In this document: one piece after another, positions 12,653 to 26,645 of the stretch
Layout of the letters: each line of letters begins with the position of its first letter
How positions within the stretch are numbered: the first letter of the stretch is position 1
NCBI GenBank assembly: GCA_023101725.1
Contig: JALJCO010003962.1
Span: 249,501 to 313,500 of the forward strand
From: Atherinomorus stipes
Lineage: Eukaryota > Chordata > Actinopteri > Atheriniformes > Atherinidae
Direction of reading: 5' to 3'
Length of the DNA stretch: 64,000 bases
The notes under the pieces: model-generated
Databases searched by the model: none
Seen by the model: the letters and a program-made list of their open reading frames with translations, nothing else
What the model was told of the DNA's origin: nothing
Made by a program: the position numbers and the translations under genes

Positions 12653-13917
12653 ACATGTTTCTGGGTTAATATTCATTTTGTATGTTGTGAAGTTGTTTGC
12701 AATATTAAACTGAAATATTTGAAGAAATAAAAATGACTATAGGCAACTGAAAAACAAAATCAATGTTGATAAACTTTCAACAGTGCATTTTCAGGCAGGT
12801 TAACGTTATTCAGCAAACATGCAGGTTAGGATAAAAAAACAAAAAACAGGCACATTACGCACACATGCACGCACTCAAACTGCTGTGCTCTTGGGCACGG
12901 ATTAGTATCAAATTATAATCAGCAACAACAAATTGTTTAATAGCTTTTTAGGCTGCTGGAAAATCCTGAGGTTACACATGGTGATGAGAAAAAAAAACAC
13001 AACAGTGTCGTGGGTGTGAACGCTGCAGTTGTTGAGAAGAGGAAAAAAAAGTGGGAAATATGCTCCCAAACCACTTCCCGCTCCCCACCGGCACTTTACT
13101 GGAACACAACTTTGTGTGTTTGAGTTTTCTTTTCTATTTTTTGTCCAAACCCAGGTGTTCAGAGATTTACTTAATGATCACTCCAGCTGCGCATGTCATA
13201 TTTCACAATTACAAGAACTTAACATCACAAGAAACGTGCCTACACATTCAAGTGCAGACTAGTGCAAGTAGGCTTGGTTACACTTGAGGCATGCCTGAGT
13301 TCGACAGTGATGGATTCAGCCACCCATACATTGGTGTACATTAAAGACATACACCCAACATTTCGTTGTGAGAGCGTGGTAATCCCATCCTTAAATCCCC
13401 TTCAAAAGAACAATCATCACAGATTTTAAGCAGCTGCACAGTCAATATGATCACAAGGAAAAGCAATTCTCCGCATCTGGGTTAAGAGACTACTGTGGCT
13501 TTACATCAATATTCCCTCCAGCAAATAATAACTCAGAGCATTTCATGTCACTATGCCTCGCTTGCCAAGTCTAGACGGCATAGTTTAAGTTTGTAGCGGA
13601 ATAAGCCTATTTCTCCTCTAATAAGACATTTCAGAAAGAGAAGATACTCTTCACAAACATATACGTCATTAAAATCTTCACGTCATCTTTGTGTCACATA
13701 AACTCAAAAACACTTCATTTTGCTGCTTCCTAACCAGCATGAAGGTAAGTGTGACCTTACAAAGAAGCAGCCATTTGGATGTTCTGAGACTTGCTGAGTG
13801 AAGATGAAGTTGAGCTGCCATCATCATGGAGGATCTTCCAGAAAGACCCAGTGAAGACGTGAGTTTTATTGTTTGTAAAAAAGAAACAAACAAACAAACA
13901 AAAACAACAAAGGGGTT

Positions 13918-13942
13918 GGGGGGGGGGGGGGGGGGGGGGGGG
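13918..13942. repeat. Poly-G tract
   Basis: About 25 consecutive G residues, which could form quadruplex structure. The length may be unreliable in an assembly. Confidence 0.93.
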
Positions 13943-14497
13943 CTATATTCAAACAATAGAATCTCAAATGAACTGCTGTTACAAATAGCCTATCTTACAA
14001 AATGCTTCTTGCTATGGCCATAAAACAAATGTAAAAAAGACAAACAATAATGGAAGTCATGGTAACGGCACGCACAAAGAAAAGCAGTTGGTCTGCTCGT
14101 AAAACAAATTCCACCGTAAGATGGAGCTGGAAATATTTTTATTACATTCAAGCACCATCAAATCCTCCACATAGAGAACAATGAATCAAACATACTGAGA
14201 TTCTTATTAGATAAGGTATTTTGATGTCCCTTTTCTCATGAGTAGGGGGTTCAGGCTATTGTGAGAAAAAAAAATTGTCTAATTACACTTAAAATAAGGA
14301 GTGAAACTGCCTTTTTGCCTCCCAAGAGCCAGAGTAATGATCAAGTTTACAGAGAGAAAACCAAAACTGTCCTCTGTGACTTTAAATTATGCAGCTGAAT
14401 ATGTTCTACGGTATTAAGTAAGATCTCTTTTGGCCAGAGTACTAGATTAACAAAAAAGAAAAAAAAAATCATTATGGAGACAAGCTTTTGTCTCTAA

Positions 14498-14503
14498 AAT
14501 AAA
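14498..14503 (+). terminator. bdnf: Candidate distal bdnf polyadenylation signal with adjacent stem-loop
   Basis: AATAAA lies three bases after a perfect 7-bp stem with a four-base loop (GAGACAA / TTGTCTC, 14477-14494). The distance from the stop fits a long bdnf 3' UTR isoform. Assignment is by position only. Confidence 0.35.
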
Positions 14504-15362
14504 CTGCTGCGGCACTAGTGCTCAGCTGTGTGGTGTATCTTGCTATACATCGATCAGAAATGTCATTGCAGGTATTTTTCTTCAGCTGTCAAAGGCAAAC
14601 TGTTTGTGTTTCATCACCAGCTGGGGTGTGGTCAGAAATGAATCATGCTCCAAAGTTTCAGCCCACAGAGAGCAATGCAGCAGCAGTCTTCTGCTGATAT
14701 ATGTGCCATGAAGTCTGGTGTAGTGTTGCAGCAAACCAGTGGAGGGCAGTAGAGACTGGTCTTCCCAGAAAGTCTCCTGGCAGAGCCCTTGAATCCACAC
14801 AAGACATTCCCCTCCAGCTTCCTGTAGAGGTTGTCAGGGTCAAGACCTTTGAATCCAACTACTTTGTCAGTTTGACTGAAGCTGGAAATTGAGTGTGACT
14901 TCTGGACCATTCTGTCTGGGGATGGCAAGTTGGATAAAGCTGTCGCATTGATATTGCTCTATTCTGATGTCACAGATGCCCCTCAATATTCCTTTTCTGA
15001 AGAAATAAATCAAATCCATCTGTTAATCCTGATTTAGAACCGATTCAATTTAGGGCTGTGCAAAACTAAATAAATTAAATAGATATACCAAAGGATTAAA
15101 TGTAAGAAGATCAAATGATCTTCTGAAAGGAAAGAGGAAATAACTTCCCACTGCACTGAGCCAGTGTATTTCTGATTCATCTTTATATCATTGTATTTGT
15201 ATAGCATATGAAATTGTAGCATCACCACACATAAATAAATCATACATTATTCATTATCAAATCTTATCACTTTGAGAATACAGACTTCAATTCAGTAATA
15301 ACCAAAACAAATTCAGTAACAATTAACATAAACATGACATACACACACATCTATCTACACTA

Positions 15363-15364
15363 CA

Positions 15365-15442
<78 letters not shown>
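15363..15442. repeat. (CTAT)n microsatellite
   Basis: About 20 tetranucleotide units about 200 bp upstream of the lin7c start codon. Confidence 0.96.
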
Positions 15443-15642
15443 GTATATGTATACCCATTTTACGAGGTGTACCTGAACACACCATGACACTGGCAGCTAG
15501 CCTAGCTGGGCTAACTGAGCTAATCTGATTTATCGTCTCAGTTAAGCGCACGGGACGTTAGTCAGGATTACCAAATTTAGTTTTCCATATACTTCTTTAA
15601 GCGGAATATCTGTTTAAGCTCGAATAACGTGTCATTTACAAA

Positions 15643-18600
15643 ATGGCATCACTAGGGGAGCCTGTGCGACTGGAAAGAGGTAATGTTAATTAGCTAGCTA
15701 GCTTTATTTGTTGTGATAAGAGAGACATTAACTTAGCTTAGTTAGCATTTCTCGAATGAAACTTGTGATTCCTCGTTACTAAATGCTTTTATTGTTGGGT
15801 TGAATAAGCAAATGTTGATGTTTTCTCGCAGATCATCAATGATTGGTGGCGTATATATGTTGGACAAAGCTTTAAAAGGCATCGTTTTCATGGCTAGATC
15901 GTTTAATTTTTGCACTAAGCTAACTAGCTAACGTTGATGACAACAAACGGTGATTGGTCAACCGAGTTGGTTTTCTTAACGCAAGTCATTAGTTAAAAAA
16001 AAAAAGATATAACAGTCATCACTTATCTTTCATTACTGTTACTATCTAAGAAATGTGATTTTTTTTCTTTTCAGATTGTTGCTTAACCTCAGTCTAGTTT
16101 TTGAATTGATTAGCCTCGACTCTTAACAAAATAGAAAAAAGAAATGTTATTTGTCTGCCGGATTTGTATCGTCACCCCCACTTCACACATACACACGAGA
16201 GAAAATGTTCTTCACGTGAAACCACCTCTTCATTTTTAATATTCTGAAGGATGAAGACGACGGAGGCTGTTGCCAATTACGTAATTTCAAACATGGCTAT
16301 AGTAGCAGCTAGCAAAGGCTGCTAATTAGTTGACAAAAGTAATCAAAAGGTTGAAAACAATGAGTCTTTGACCCATCCCATTATGCGCATATGTAAAAAA
16401 TAAACTGGGGATCGCACTTATCTAAAGTTTTGGTCTATATTTTAGCTTGATGCCTAGCGGTTCTAGTGACAGTAGAAATCCCTCTGCTTGCATATCTGGT
16501 TTACAGTGTAATCAACTTCTTCCTTCGGCCATTATAAAGGCAAGAGAAGCATGTTTTATTTTTCAAATGACAAAAAGAGTAGACAAGCGTACTGTCTTAC
16601 AAAACATACTGGTGTTATTCGCCTTAAAAGAACCCCAATTCTCATTTACAACTAAATTACAATGCTTTCATATGTCGCTGATCTCTCTCAATATTCATTT
16701 TCTAAAGAAATAAATCAAATAATTAATCATTTAGATTATGTTGTATCCCCTTCTCCATATGATATGAGGCAGCAAATTATTACTCTAAAAATACAGGATT
16801 ATTTGCAAATGAACAGATGGTGCAGGGTGAAATGAATACACAATTTAAAAACATGCATGTGTGATATGGAGGTTGTATAGATGCTGTGCTATTCTCACTG
16901 CTTTATAGTCAAGCAACTTTGTTTAAATTAGAAGTTGGGTTGTATGTGTGTTGATGTTTCAGAAAACAAATCTTTCCCAGATATAAACCTTGATAACTTC
17001 CAACAGAGGTGCAAACTAGTTTAATAAACAACTTTCAGTTCTGCTTGTGTTTTATTTTCACAATTAATTGCAATGTTTACTTTTATGGTTCATAATTATG
17101 TTATTTTGAACAACAGCTTTTTACCAAACCAAGATAATTCTGAGAATAATTTTAAAAGTTATTTATAATCTCCTCTCATTTCAGTGATTTAGCCTTCATA
17201 AAAAGAGGGCATAAAGCATCATAAATGTATACAGATTCCTTCATTTTTGGTTTCTTTAGTGTTGAAACTGAGAAATGACAACTACGCAGGCCGCTGTTAT
17301 TTCTTATAGAAACCTCTCCCTTCGCAGATGTGAATGTAAACCTTAACAGTGCTTTCTATGTTCCTGTTATTAGATATCAACCGTGCAATTGAACTGCTTG
17401 ATAAGCTCCAGAGGACGGGAGAAGTGCCTCCTCAGAAGCTGCAGGCTCTGCAGAGAGTCTTACAGAGTGAATTCTGTAATGCTGTCAGAGAAGTGAGACT
17501 CCTCATTGAAACTTAACTCTGCAGTTTCTTTTCTCTTCTGGTGTGCCACATTGTTTGGTTTGTTTATTTTTTGTTGTCAATGTCCCTTTAGGTTTATGAA
17601 CATGTGTATGAGACAGTGGACATCAACAGCAGTCCTGAAGTGAGGGCCAACGCCACGGCCAAGGTGGGCTCAATTAATTAAGGCTACATTCACACTACAG
17701 GCAAAAGTGGTCCATATCTAATGATTAATCTGCCCATATATGACCCATATCAGATTGTTTTGTCTCCATGACAGTCTGAACAGCACAAATCTACTTTTGT
17801 ATGCAGTCCTAAATATTTCATGTTTTGTCAAAGTGACCTCAACCTGAACAATCAATTTGCATTTCAACCAAATTTTGTCATTGAAGTGAGACAGATGTCA
17901 TAATTCTTTGCTGAAGATCTGAGGGTGGATATATTTCAATTTCAATGTGAGCAACCACATGATACATTAGAATTGATCCAGACCTGCAGTACATAGACTT
18001 ATTTTCTTGTTCAAATCTAGCTGACATGGCATTTTCCTAGATAAATTTCAGACATTCATTTCTTTAGGTGACTCTCCTCAAAAAGTTGAGTTTTTATTGA
18101 ATGTAATAAAGATGTTATAAACTAGGGCTATATGGAATGACATATTAAATTAAACTTCTTTCTTATCTATAGGCTACAGTGGCAGCTTTTGCAGCAAGCG
18201 AAGGACACTCACATCCACGTGTTGTGGAACTGCCCAAGACAGAAGAGGGCCTGGGTTTCAATATAATGGGTGGAAAGGAACAAAACTCGCCTATTTACAT
18301 CTCCCGGATCATCCCAGGAGGCATCGCCGACCGACATGGAGGCCTGAAAAGAGGCGACCAACTTCTCTCTGTTAATGGGGTGGTACGTTCAGTTTCAGTG
18401 AATCATGACTTACTCCAAGATGGTAAATTTAAAGATGTAGCCTGAAATGCACCTGAGTTTGATGGCATGTGCCCATTTTTGCTGACTGTCTAAGCATGCC
18501 CACATAAAGCTGCGTGCAGAGAACTCAGAACAACTGAAATATGATCATTACTCTTAGTTTTTGTTTTTAAAAAGGCATATACAGAGGTTGTGTGAAAGAT

Positions 18601-19417
18601 CCTATAATAATCAATACAAGCTCAGGAAAAAGTGGAAGTTTGCATCTACTGCTCTATAGACATTAAAATCATCTACAAGTGGGTCTATCTGTCCTCTGTA
18701 ACATGAAGCAACAATAATGTCCCCAATAGAGATCCTGCAAAGGGAAATATTTAAGCAAAGAGAAACATGGAGCAGACTCTTTCCCATCAGAATAAAATGG
18801 ATTTGCAGTGTGCCGGATGGAGAAGATTGTCTGCATGTTTTCTCTAGCTGGTTGTTGGCTTGACCAGATCATCCCAGATACTGTTACTTTCAAGTACTTT
18901 TGTTAAGATTGTTCATTTGTGCATGAGCAGTATTGTGAGGTCTGTATCCAATTCAACAAGAAGTAGTGTAAAAACATCAAAAGCTATGGCCAAGTCTTTA
19001 TTTTACAAATGAAGATGGTGCTGAATCAGTGCAGAGCTAGAAATTCAGAGTAACATTCATTAAAAAATGGAAGCTGAAACTCTTGATATGTGCTTGCTCT
19101 TAGTGTTGGTGTTGGTCTGAGCAACTGCTGAAGGAACTGCTGTGGATTAGTGTATAAAAACTGTAGATAAGAACTGTAGATTAAAGTTATGTCACTTTTT
19201 AATGTTCTGAAACAATACGTCTGTTTATACTATTTCATTTGTTTCCCAGAGTGTGGAAGGTGAGCACCACGAGAAAGCCGTGGAACTCCTGAAAGCAGCT
19301 CAGGGCACAGTGAAGCTGGTAGTAAGGTACACCCCCAAAGTCCTCGAGGAAATGGAGTCGCGCTTTGAGAAAATGAGGTCAGCGAAGCGCCGGCAACAGA
19401 ACAGCTATCCCCAGTAG
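15643..19417 (+). CDS. lin7c: Protein lin-7 homolog C
   Basis: Small scaffold of the LIN-2/LIN-7/LIN-10 complex that places receptors and channels at synapses and basolateral membranes. Five coding exons: 15643-15679, 17374-17492, 17592-17663, 18173-18382, 19250-19417. All introns are GT-AG and the joined frame is open for 201 residues (human 197). The protein starts [14 protein letters not shown]. An L27 domain lies at about 10-65 and binds CASK/MPP proteins. A PDZ domain lies at about 93-175 with the GLGF carboxylate loop at 102-105. It ends [18 protein letters not shown], with a few extra residues beyond the human end. The linker [18 protein letters not shown] identifies the C paralogue group. 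It lies directly downstream of bdnf in the same direction, as in mammals. The 3' UTR is probably long; its end was not determined. Confidence 0.97.
17664..18060. repeat. Possible relic of a short hAT-like element in lin7c intron 3
   Basis: The segment starts ATTCACACTACAGGC and carries diverged TCTAATGATTAATCTG-type sequence like the element at about 49741-50123. No intact second terminal repeat was found. Confidence 0.25.
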
Positions 19418-20636
19418 GATTTTGTTTTTTCATGTTGATGCTCACCTCCCATGTCTCTTCTCCTCTAGCCTTCTGGCCATCTGTTCTGGTCTCTTTCTTA
19501 TCTCCTTCCCCCAAAACAAACAAACAAACAAACAAAAAACAACTTTAGTTGTTGTTCCTACTCAAACATACTGTGTATTGTGCTTCTAACTTCCTCTGTA
19601 GCATTTTTGATATTTGCCATTGTTGTTGTACCAGACACTAAACTCTAGATAAACACTAGAATGGTCATGATTGTCAGCGAGTCACACATTGTGCATTACT
19701 TTTGGATTGACAATTTGAATGCAATTTTGAGTACTTTTGAGACTAAATGTATGACTCCTTTGACAAGAATGGTAGTGTTTTTAATCGTTTTATCACAGCC
19801 ACTACCAAGTGCCTCAGGGCAAACACATTGATCTTATGTACTGTGTCAACTAACCTTGCTTTCTTTTAATGGTTTAAAGTCTAGTACTGGTGATTAAATG
19901 CTCATAACAAGAACTATTCATGCTCTGCTATGTCAGTCACAAAGTTCTTTTGTTTTGCTATGAATACATGGTAGTGAAATGTAAAATCATTTAATTATAC
20001 AAACATAGAAAAAAATGCAGTTTTATTTCTTTTGTTTTACTTATTTCTTTTGCCTCTCAATAAGCATGTCCAGAATAGGGAGGTTTTTGAAGAGCTGAGG
20101 ACAGTTTGTGTGAATTAACAGACTAAATGTTCAGTGATAAGCTGAACGACTGTGAAGTAACTTCAAAACAAGAAATATGCTAATTTTAAGGTTCTTCTCT
20201 AGGTTTAGCTTTTAAGTTTTCCAACATCATGCAGTGCTATAAAAAGCCCAACGCTGAGTGTAAGTGATGTAATGGGGTCTCAGCAACTCGTGAATTAAAT
20301 CAGTGCTACCAGAGAGACTCAGATTTTAACTTTTCTCAGAGTAAGGATCCCTCTTAAGCATAAACTCTGCACTCAGCATTAAAATGAGGTGACATATAGT
20401 TAGGGGTTTTGTTTTGTTTTTTTCTTTTGTTTGTTTTTTATTGGGAAGTTCACATAACTGCATGAGCAAGTTTTAATCACATTTTTGTTTTTGTAAATTA
20501 ATTCAGACTTTTAAAAAAATGTATTACCTTTAATATTTGGTCAAATGTCTGTCAGCAGTTTGCCCCTTAACCAGGTGTTTTTGTTTGCCATCCTTTTCCA
20601 AGCTGAAGTGTGAATGAATATTGGTGGATTTCAGTT
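19418..20636 (+). other. lin7c: Probable lin7c 3' UTR and downstream DNA
   Basis: AT-rich DNA without open frames of interest, plus an (AAAC)n patch at about 19513-19540. No AATAAA close to the stop is convincing. AATAAA occurs at about 22866 and 26013 (GCTCAATAAATAGTGC), so a very long 3' UTR is possible but unproven. Confidence 0.4.
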
Positions 20637-21177
20637 AAACTTGTAGGTTAAACTCGGCATGGACCTGACCTTTAAGCACAGTCCACATATTCTCCACAGG
20701 GTTGAGATCAATGCTTTGATCATTTCCAGGTGCATATGTTCTGTTACTTTATCTACTATCAAGGAAAATACACCGTTTGATGTGTGTTTGGTATCATATC
20801 CCTGTAAGAAATTCAGACTGCGTCTTAGTCTAAGCAGTGTAGTTGATGGTTGGATTTCATGCTGAACAAGTCTTAAGTAAACCTTTGTTTTGGTGCAGTC
20901 AAACTGTTTGTGTGGCTGCAAAACAGCCCTTCAGCATGATGCTGCTACAGCTATATTTGGCATTTAGTGCAGTGTGCTGATTCTCCAAATGGTACCTGCC
21001 GTCATAATGGGCAGACAAGTCCATGTTTTTTCTCATCTGACCCTGACAAGTTCCTGCAGAGGGCCAGCTGCAAAGTTGAAGGGGTTGATTTGGGGGCAGA
21101 AGTTGCTTTATGGGAAGTTGTCTCTCAGTTGGATGTAACACACAGACTGGCCACACGTCCCAATAACTTGTATACAC
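20637..21177 (-). pseudogene. Tc1/mariner-like transposase relic (minus strand)
   Basis: Read on the minus strand in shifting frames, this carries eroded Tc1 transposase motifs. SSIMLKGCFAA (about 20910-20945) corresponds to the family SIMLWGCFAA. YDTKHTSN (about 20770-20800) corresponds to the QDNDPKHT block around the second catalytic Asp. DLNPVENMWTVLK (about 20680-20720) corresponds to SPDLNPIENLW with the third acidic residue. Frameshifts separate the blocks, so no protein can be made. It is a different Tc1 lineage from the relic at 27.8-29.8 kb and points the opposite way. Confidence 0.75.
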
Positions 21178-23488
21178 ATCCTGTTATTTGGACATAAGAT
21201 GTAGGAATCTGCAGTTGTGTGGAAACTTCTGTAAGGGACGTTTATGGCTTGTAGATGAGGAAAGAAAAGGAAACTACAGTTAAGGGTTAAAACAGAGAAA
21301 CTTCTAGCTGCAGTTAATCACAGTCATTACCAGGACATTAAAAGGTTTATTAAGTTTACATAGAAACACTTAAATGATTTCAACACTACCAAATTAGTCT
21401 TTTAGGTGGGATTCTGAGTATTTTCTTTTTTTTTTTACCTTGACCTGAACTCATAAAACCTGAATGACATTGAATTACTGTATATGAACTTTCATCTGGC
21501 AGTGTAAAGTAGACCTGTATGTCCCTTTTTAATTTTCTTTCACAAGGTACAATGCTTTGATGGGAATTTAGTTATTAAAAATTAAGTTAAATCTGGTAAT
21601 ATTGGGCACTCTGATTATGTTAAAAAGTAAAGTAAACTCAATAATCCCCAAATATTATATAAAAGCTTCTGCATATTCATGTAGACTTTGCATAATAGTG
21701 TTTATGGAGTTATGTTGTAAAGCCTTTGCATTTGCATGTCATTCATGTGTATTTTTCCTTTGTTTTTTCCAAAACAAATGTGTGTCTTCAATCATTCACC
21801 TCATTTTTTTATCCTGATGATCAGTTGTATTTATAAAGGACTTGAATTAAAGACAAGATTACACAGGTGCTAGGAAAAGATGTTTATAAATCTAAATATC
21901 CATTTACTTCCAAAATGATTAATTAAAACATGCCTAAATAATTTTAGCAATAATTTATAACCTCCTGATCTGTGTCATCATTATTTTCCCTCTTCATTAT
22001 TAACAAGTGTCATTGCACCATTAAAATCCTAATTTTAGTCAAACATGTGGTACTTGTATGTAATTTACAGTACAAATTACACTGTGTTAAAATGAGAATG
22101 ATAGTATTTTTATTTGTAATTACTGCCAGACATTCATGTTGCTCTTGAGTGTGTTTTTGAACAGAATAATGTCAAAATGTTAACAGTAATTTCCAATATG
22201 GTGAACACATTGACATCTGCATTTACTTTTATATCACTACACAATGATGCATGTTTGACTCATATTAACAATCCTCATATGATGATAAAATGTCTTATGT
22301 TGTCAGTTGTTAGTCTTTGATAAACACTCCCTGATTGAGAAGCTTAAAGTCAACTCTTGGATTAACCCATATTTACATGCATCAAACATGTCTACGTGTT
22401 TCATTTTGAGATCATCTAGATAAGTGAATATTTAGAGACTTTTCCTGCTTGTTCGATGAAGGGAAATGTTAATAGATTATTAAATGTATATGTTAGAAGC
22501 CTTCATCATGCAGTTTTGGACGGCAAAATATCTCCGAAACAAATCTTATTTTCTGAGATTTAGTCACAAGTTTGATCTTTTTTTTTTTTTTTTTATTATT
22601 ATTTTCATTTTGTTCCTTTGTTTTCTAGGTAAATGTGTGGTTATGTGTGTTTTATGTTGTAATCAGTATGTAGGCTGACAAAGCCATACTGTTGTCCGGT
22701 CTCAGGATCATTTTGAATCATTGACGTACTAAAACAATGATAAAAATAACTGTTAATGTAAATTAAATAGAAATTAGATGGTGGATAAAATGACTATATA
22801 TTCATTGTCCCCTTGTCTCTCCTTGTTCTCTGATTTTGATGCTTTCTTCAGAAATTAATAATTTTGAATAAAGAAGTACATTTAATTTTTGTCTAAACAA
22901 ATTATTTTACCATTAAATGTGCCTCTTAATTTTTGTATATTTTCTTTTTTCCCCATTCCATTTCATTTCATTGTGTTGCCATAGTAGACACGCTATTAGG
23001 CCTACTTGCATAAAGTTTTTAAACCAAGGAATCTTAAATTTGGCACAATTTGGTGTTTTTTGTTTTTTTGGTAATTTTATTAACCATCTCTTTACATGCT
23101 CCAGAACTGAGTCAAGGAAGCTGTTACAGACATCTGCTGGCTCATCAAATTATGCAGAGCTTATTCAAAAGTGTTCGAGTCTGGGATTTAAAGGGAGAAG
23201 GGGGGACGACGATATACAGAAGTCTATTTATTTGCTTTCACATCTACATTAAAATTGGTTGCCAAGTCATATGCTTGTATGTCTGTCACAGCATTGTGAA
23301 TTATTCAGTCAAAAATAATGTCATAACAAAATTAAGAGAAGGATATCAGGCGTCAATCTGGAACAACTGGACTTTTAAAATGTTCAAAATCCACTTGAAC
23401 ATGTTAGACTGGCCAAAATCTTAAGAAACTGAAGCCTTTTCAAACCACCCTACAGGACTGATACTACTGAAAAGCAGCTCAGTCATCC
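21178..23488. other. Intergenic AT-rich DNA
   Basis: No gene recognised. Open frames such as 23050-23424 look accidental: low-complexity, hydrophobic, with no motif I know. Confidence 0.5.
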
Positions 23489-24131
23489 CATTTCCATGAG
23501 AGTTTTAATTCCGCTTTAGGAAGAGCATGATGGTAATTTCGATGGTAATTCCAAATGAAAACGATAATTCCGAATAAAACCTAATTTAAACTAAGTGGTT
23601 GGTTTATTCCTCTTTCAATTCTGAATAATATAATTCCCCTCACATGTAACCAGTTATTCTGCTCTAACTTAATAATAATAATTCCTGTCGCTCTGAGCAT
23701 GCTCCTTCCCTTGTCCTGATGTAACGGCGCCTGTTGAAGTGCACGTGAAACAAGCGTTGCCAGCCGGCGGAAAAGAAGTAGTTAAAGTGAAAATATGTGT
23801 TCTTATGTGGTTTTCATGTCATAGTCAAAGCGAAAAGAAGCAGGAACCAGCGTCTTAGTTACTTTCTTTAGTTTTTTTTTGTTTTTCTTTGTCTTGTCTT
23901 GTTTACTTTCGGGTAGATGTAAACGGACGTAAATACGTCACGTCCGCCTCCTGTCCAATCAGATCCCTTTCCAATCCCCAGATGTAAAGCTGAATTAGAT
24001 AAATGTGATTTCCATGTAAACCTTAATTTGGAATTATTACTTCCATGTAAACACGAATGAGAATAATTTGATTCTGAATTATTTAACTCAGAATGATTAA
24101 TTCCGAATTAAAAAACATCATGTAACCGGAG
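23489..24131. mobile_element. Candidate non-autonomous DNA transposon, about 640 bp
   Basis: Imperfect terminal inverted repeats: the left end near 23489-23515 (CATGAGAGTTTTAATTCCG) pairs with the reverse of the right end near 24096-24131 (CGAATTAAAAAACATCATG). The interior is filled with scattered copies of AATTCCGAAT and CATGTAAAC motifs in both orientations, as in fish foldback-type MITEs. It has no coding capacity. Ends and target duplication are uncertain. Confidence 0.5.
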
Positions 24132-26645
24132 CCATTAAGACTTGAAACATTTCAGCACCAACGCTGTGTTCTAATAATCATGTTTTCTCTTTTTTAATAA
24201 TAGCAGCAGCATCTGACAAAAATCACCTTTCAGGTAGCTCAACAACGGCGCCTGCCTGGTTAATTTGGCCGAATTTAGTTGCATGATGATCTCCCACAGA
24301 GAAAATCAAAGGCTTTTTGCTCAGTCCACAACATCACAGCATCAAACATATTTTGGTCAAGAACTCGATTACCCGCCTGTGTATGTATACTATAATCACA
24401 GTTCAACTTTACGTGTGACCACACTGAATGCTTTTGTAATATTTCATAGTCACTGGAAGTAAAGTTTATGCTCACTGAAGTAAAGTGAGGAGCTTTTGCT
24501 GGTAAACTATATGCATGTTCATCACCTTCGAGAGTTCTGATACTTTGAATGTCAGGTTCACCAGCAGGATTGTCTTCATCCAAGTCTGTGGAAAGTGTTG
24601 TTAACTTTTAGTGAATTATCTGTGACTTAAAATACTGCAAGAAAAAGAAAACATTACATGATGAGTACATGGCCCTGTTCTGTTTATGGTGCATATTATT
24701 ACCAATGTGTATCTTCTTAAGGAAAAACTGCTGAATGGTGGAATGAAATGTAAAATGAAACATCAATGTAAATTGATTATCTATGCAAAGTCATTTACAA
24801 ACTTGGAAGTGATCTGTACTGGTGCAAAATATTTGTTATTTTATTACAGAAGCTAAAAGAAAATGGCTTTATTAATCCTGGCTTACCAAAAAAGTTTTGA
24901 CAGCTGCACTCGGACACATATAAGTTACATGATATTTGCAAAGCTTTTTTACCATAAAATGCTCATACTGGTGACAGGGAGGTGCAGTGGAGATCTTCTT
25001 GTGACATTATCTTTTTAATCTGATGATAATCAGGAGGATTATAAAATGACAGCAGGTATCACTTTGCACTGCAACCCTCTACAGAGCATTGATAAGCAGC
25101 AAGTATTTGTTTATGACTTCTGTGATCAAACGATAATTTGGCAGTAAAGTTAAATAATTGTACAAACTGAAAAAAATTACATTAATGGCACTTAAATATT
25201 TTCATACTTCCTAACAAATATATTTTGATGTTTTGCAAGTTTTTTCTATGACTCACATGAGTCATAATGCTGAATAGATTCAGATTTTTGTGTTGGCTAC
25301 ACAAAGCTTTTTGCTCTTGTGTGATGAGTATAGTAAAAGACCAATCCATAGGCTATGTGGAGAAAGAGACTGGTGGACAGAAAGTCCTAAAATAATGTAT
25401 AGTACGTCCCTTAATAGTGTTTTATCAAATAGTAGCTTGCTCAGTTCACTCCCCACAAACAAAAATGAATAGTTAATCAGGAAGAAAATGTAATGAGGCT
25501 TGGTAGTGATATTGCATCGTCAGTTTCTGCTGAATGTCACTATTGTTTTATTTAGACAGAGCATCCTTCAACTTTTTACCTGTTTTTCCTTGTCTATGAA
25601 TCAGAATGGTCAATAGAATAATTTTTATAATGTTTTCTTTTGATATTTTTCTCAATTTTTATAAGTGATTTTCCTAAAAACTGATACCAGGAGTGGTTGG
25701 TACTTCCATTTTGATTGTGTACCAGATACATTTCAGCTCAGAGTGTCTGGAAAGCAGCAGTGACGCAGGACGCTGCTTCTCTGAGCTCTGAAATGATTGT
25801 TGTTTTCTTAATAGGACCAATACCAAACTTGGAACATTTGTTAAAACTTTTATATTTTGAGATGTTTTAGCCTGTGATTATTTAATATTAATGCCTGTAG
25901 ATGGTGTAATGTTATTTTGTGTTGTATAATTTGTTATCTAATTTACTGTGTTGCGTTGATGTGGAATGTAAAATGCTGTGATGTAGAATATAACGATAGT
26001 TGGACTAGAAGCTCAATAAATAGTGCTTACATTTACGAATTTGAAGCACCTTGTTTGAACGTCTTTTAAACTAAATTGCTTTTCTTTTTTTTTAAGTGGA
26101 CAACTGTCTCACTTCATCTCACTTCATTATCAGAGCAATGGGAGCCTCCTGTCTCTTGTTTTGACACCTCAACATTAAATTATGCACATTAAACACAATA
26201 TAGTCAGTTTCTTGGTGAATAAGGAATGAACTCAAACATTAGCTCGAAAAACGGAGTTTGTTCTTGCTGCAGGTCAACCAGGGATATTTTCCACTTCGGT
26301 GTCCCTCTTTCAACTCTCATTCTTAATTATAAGAAAAGCAGAAAACACAAGAAAGCTTTTATGCTTTTTTCCTTACAGTTTGAATTATATAATGCTTATT
26401 TTTTTTCATGTCAAAACCACCCTGAAAGTTTTTAACTTGCCTGAAAAGTTTTTCCCAGCTCAAAAATAACATGTCTTAATGTAATAACAATCCGGACGGC
26501 AAAAATAAGCTCTTCCTGCTATGGATCCTTCCTTTATTAGATTCAGAAGTCCAGATTGATAGCAGCCATTTTCACTTGTCATAGCTGAGAAAGAGCGGGT
26601 CTTTCTAGGAATATTAATGATGGATCGGTTCAAACATCTTTGGAT
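24132..26645. other. Intergenic DNA, no gene seen
   Basis: AT-rich sequence. The segment 25950-26040 ends in GCTCAATAAATAGTGC and looks like a transcript end, possibly of a very long lin7c 3' UTR. Nothing else was supported. Confidence 0.4.

Noticed and set aside
23050..23424. 124-codon open frame in the lin7c-rplp2 desert
   Set aside because: Low-complexity hydrophobic start, no recognisable motif, AT-rich surroundings next to a transposon.
24275..24583. 102-codon minus-strand open frame starting MDEDNPAGEPD
   Set aside because: It looked protein-like at first, but no family resemblance, exon context or codon bias could be supported; possibly repeat derived.
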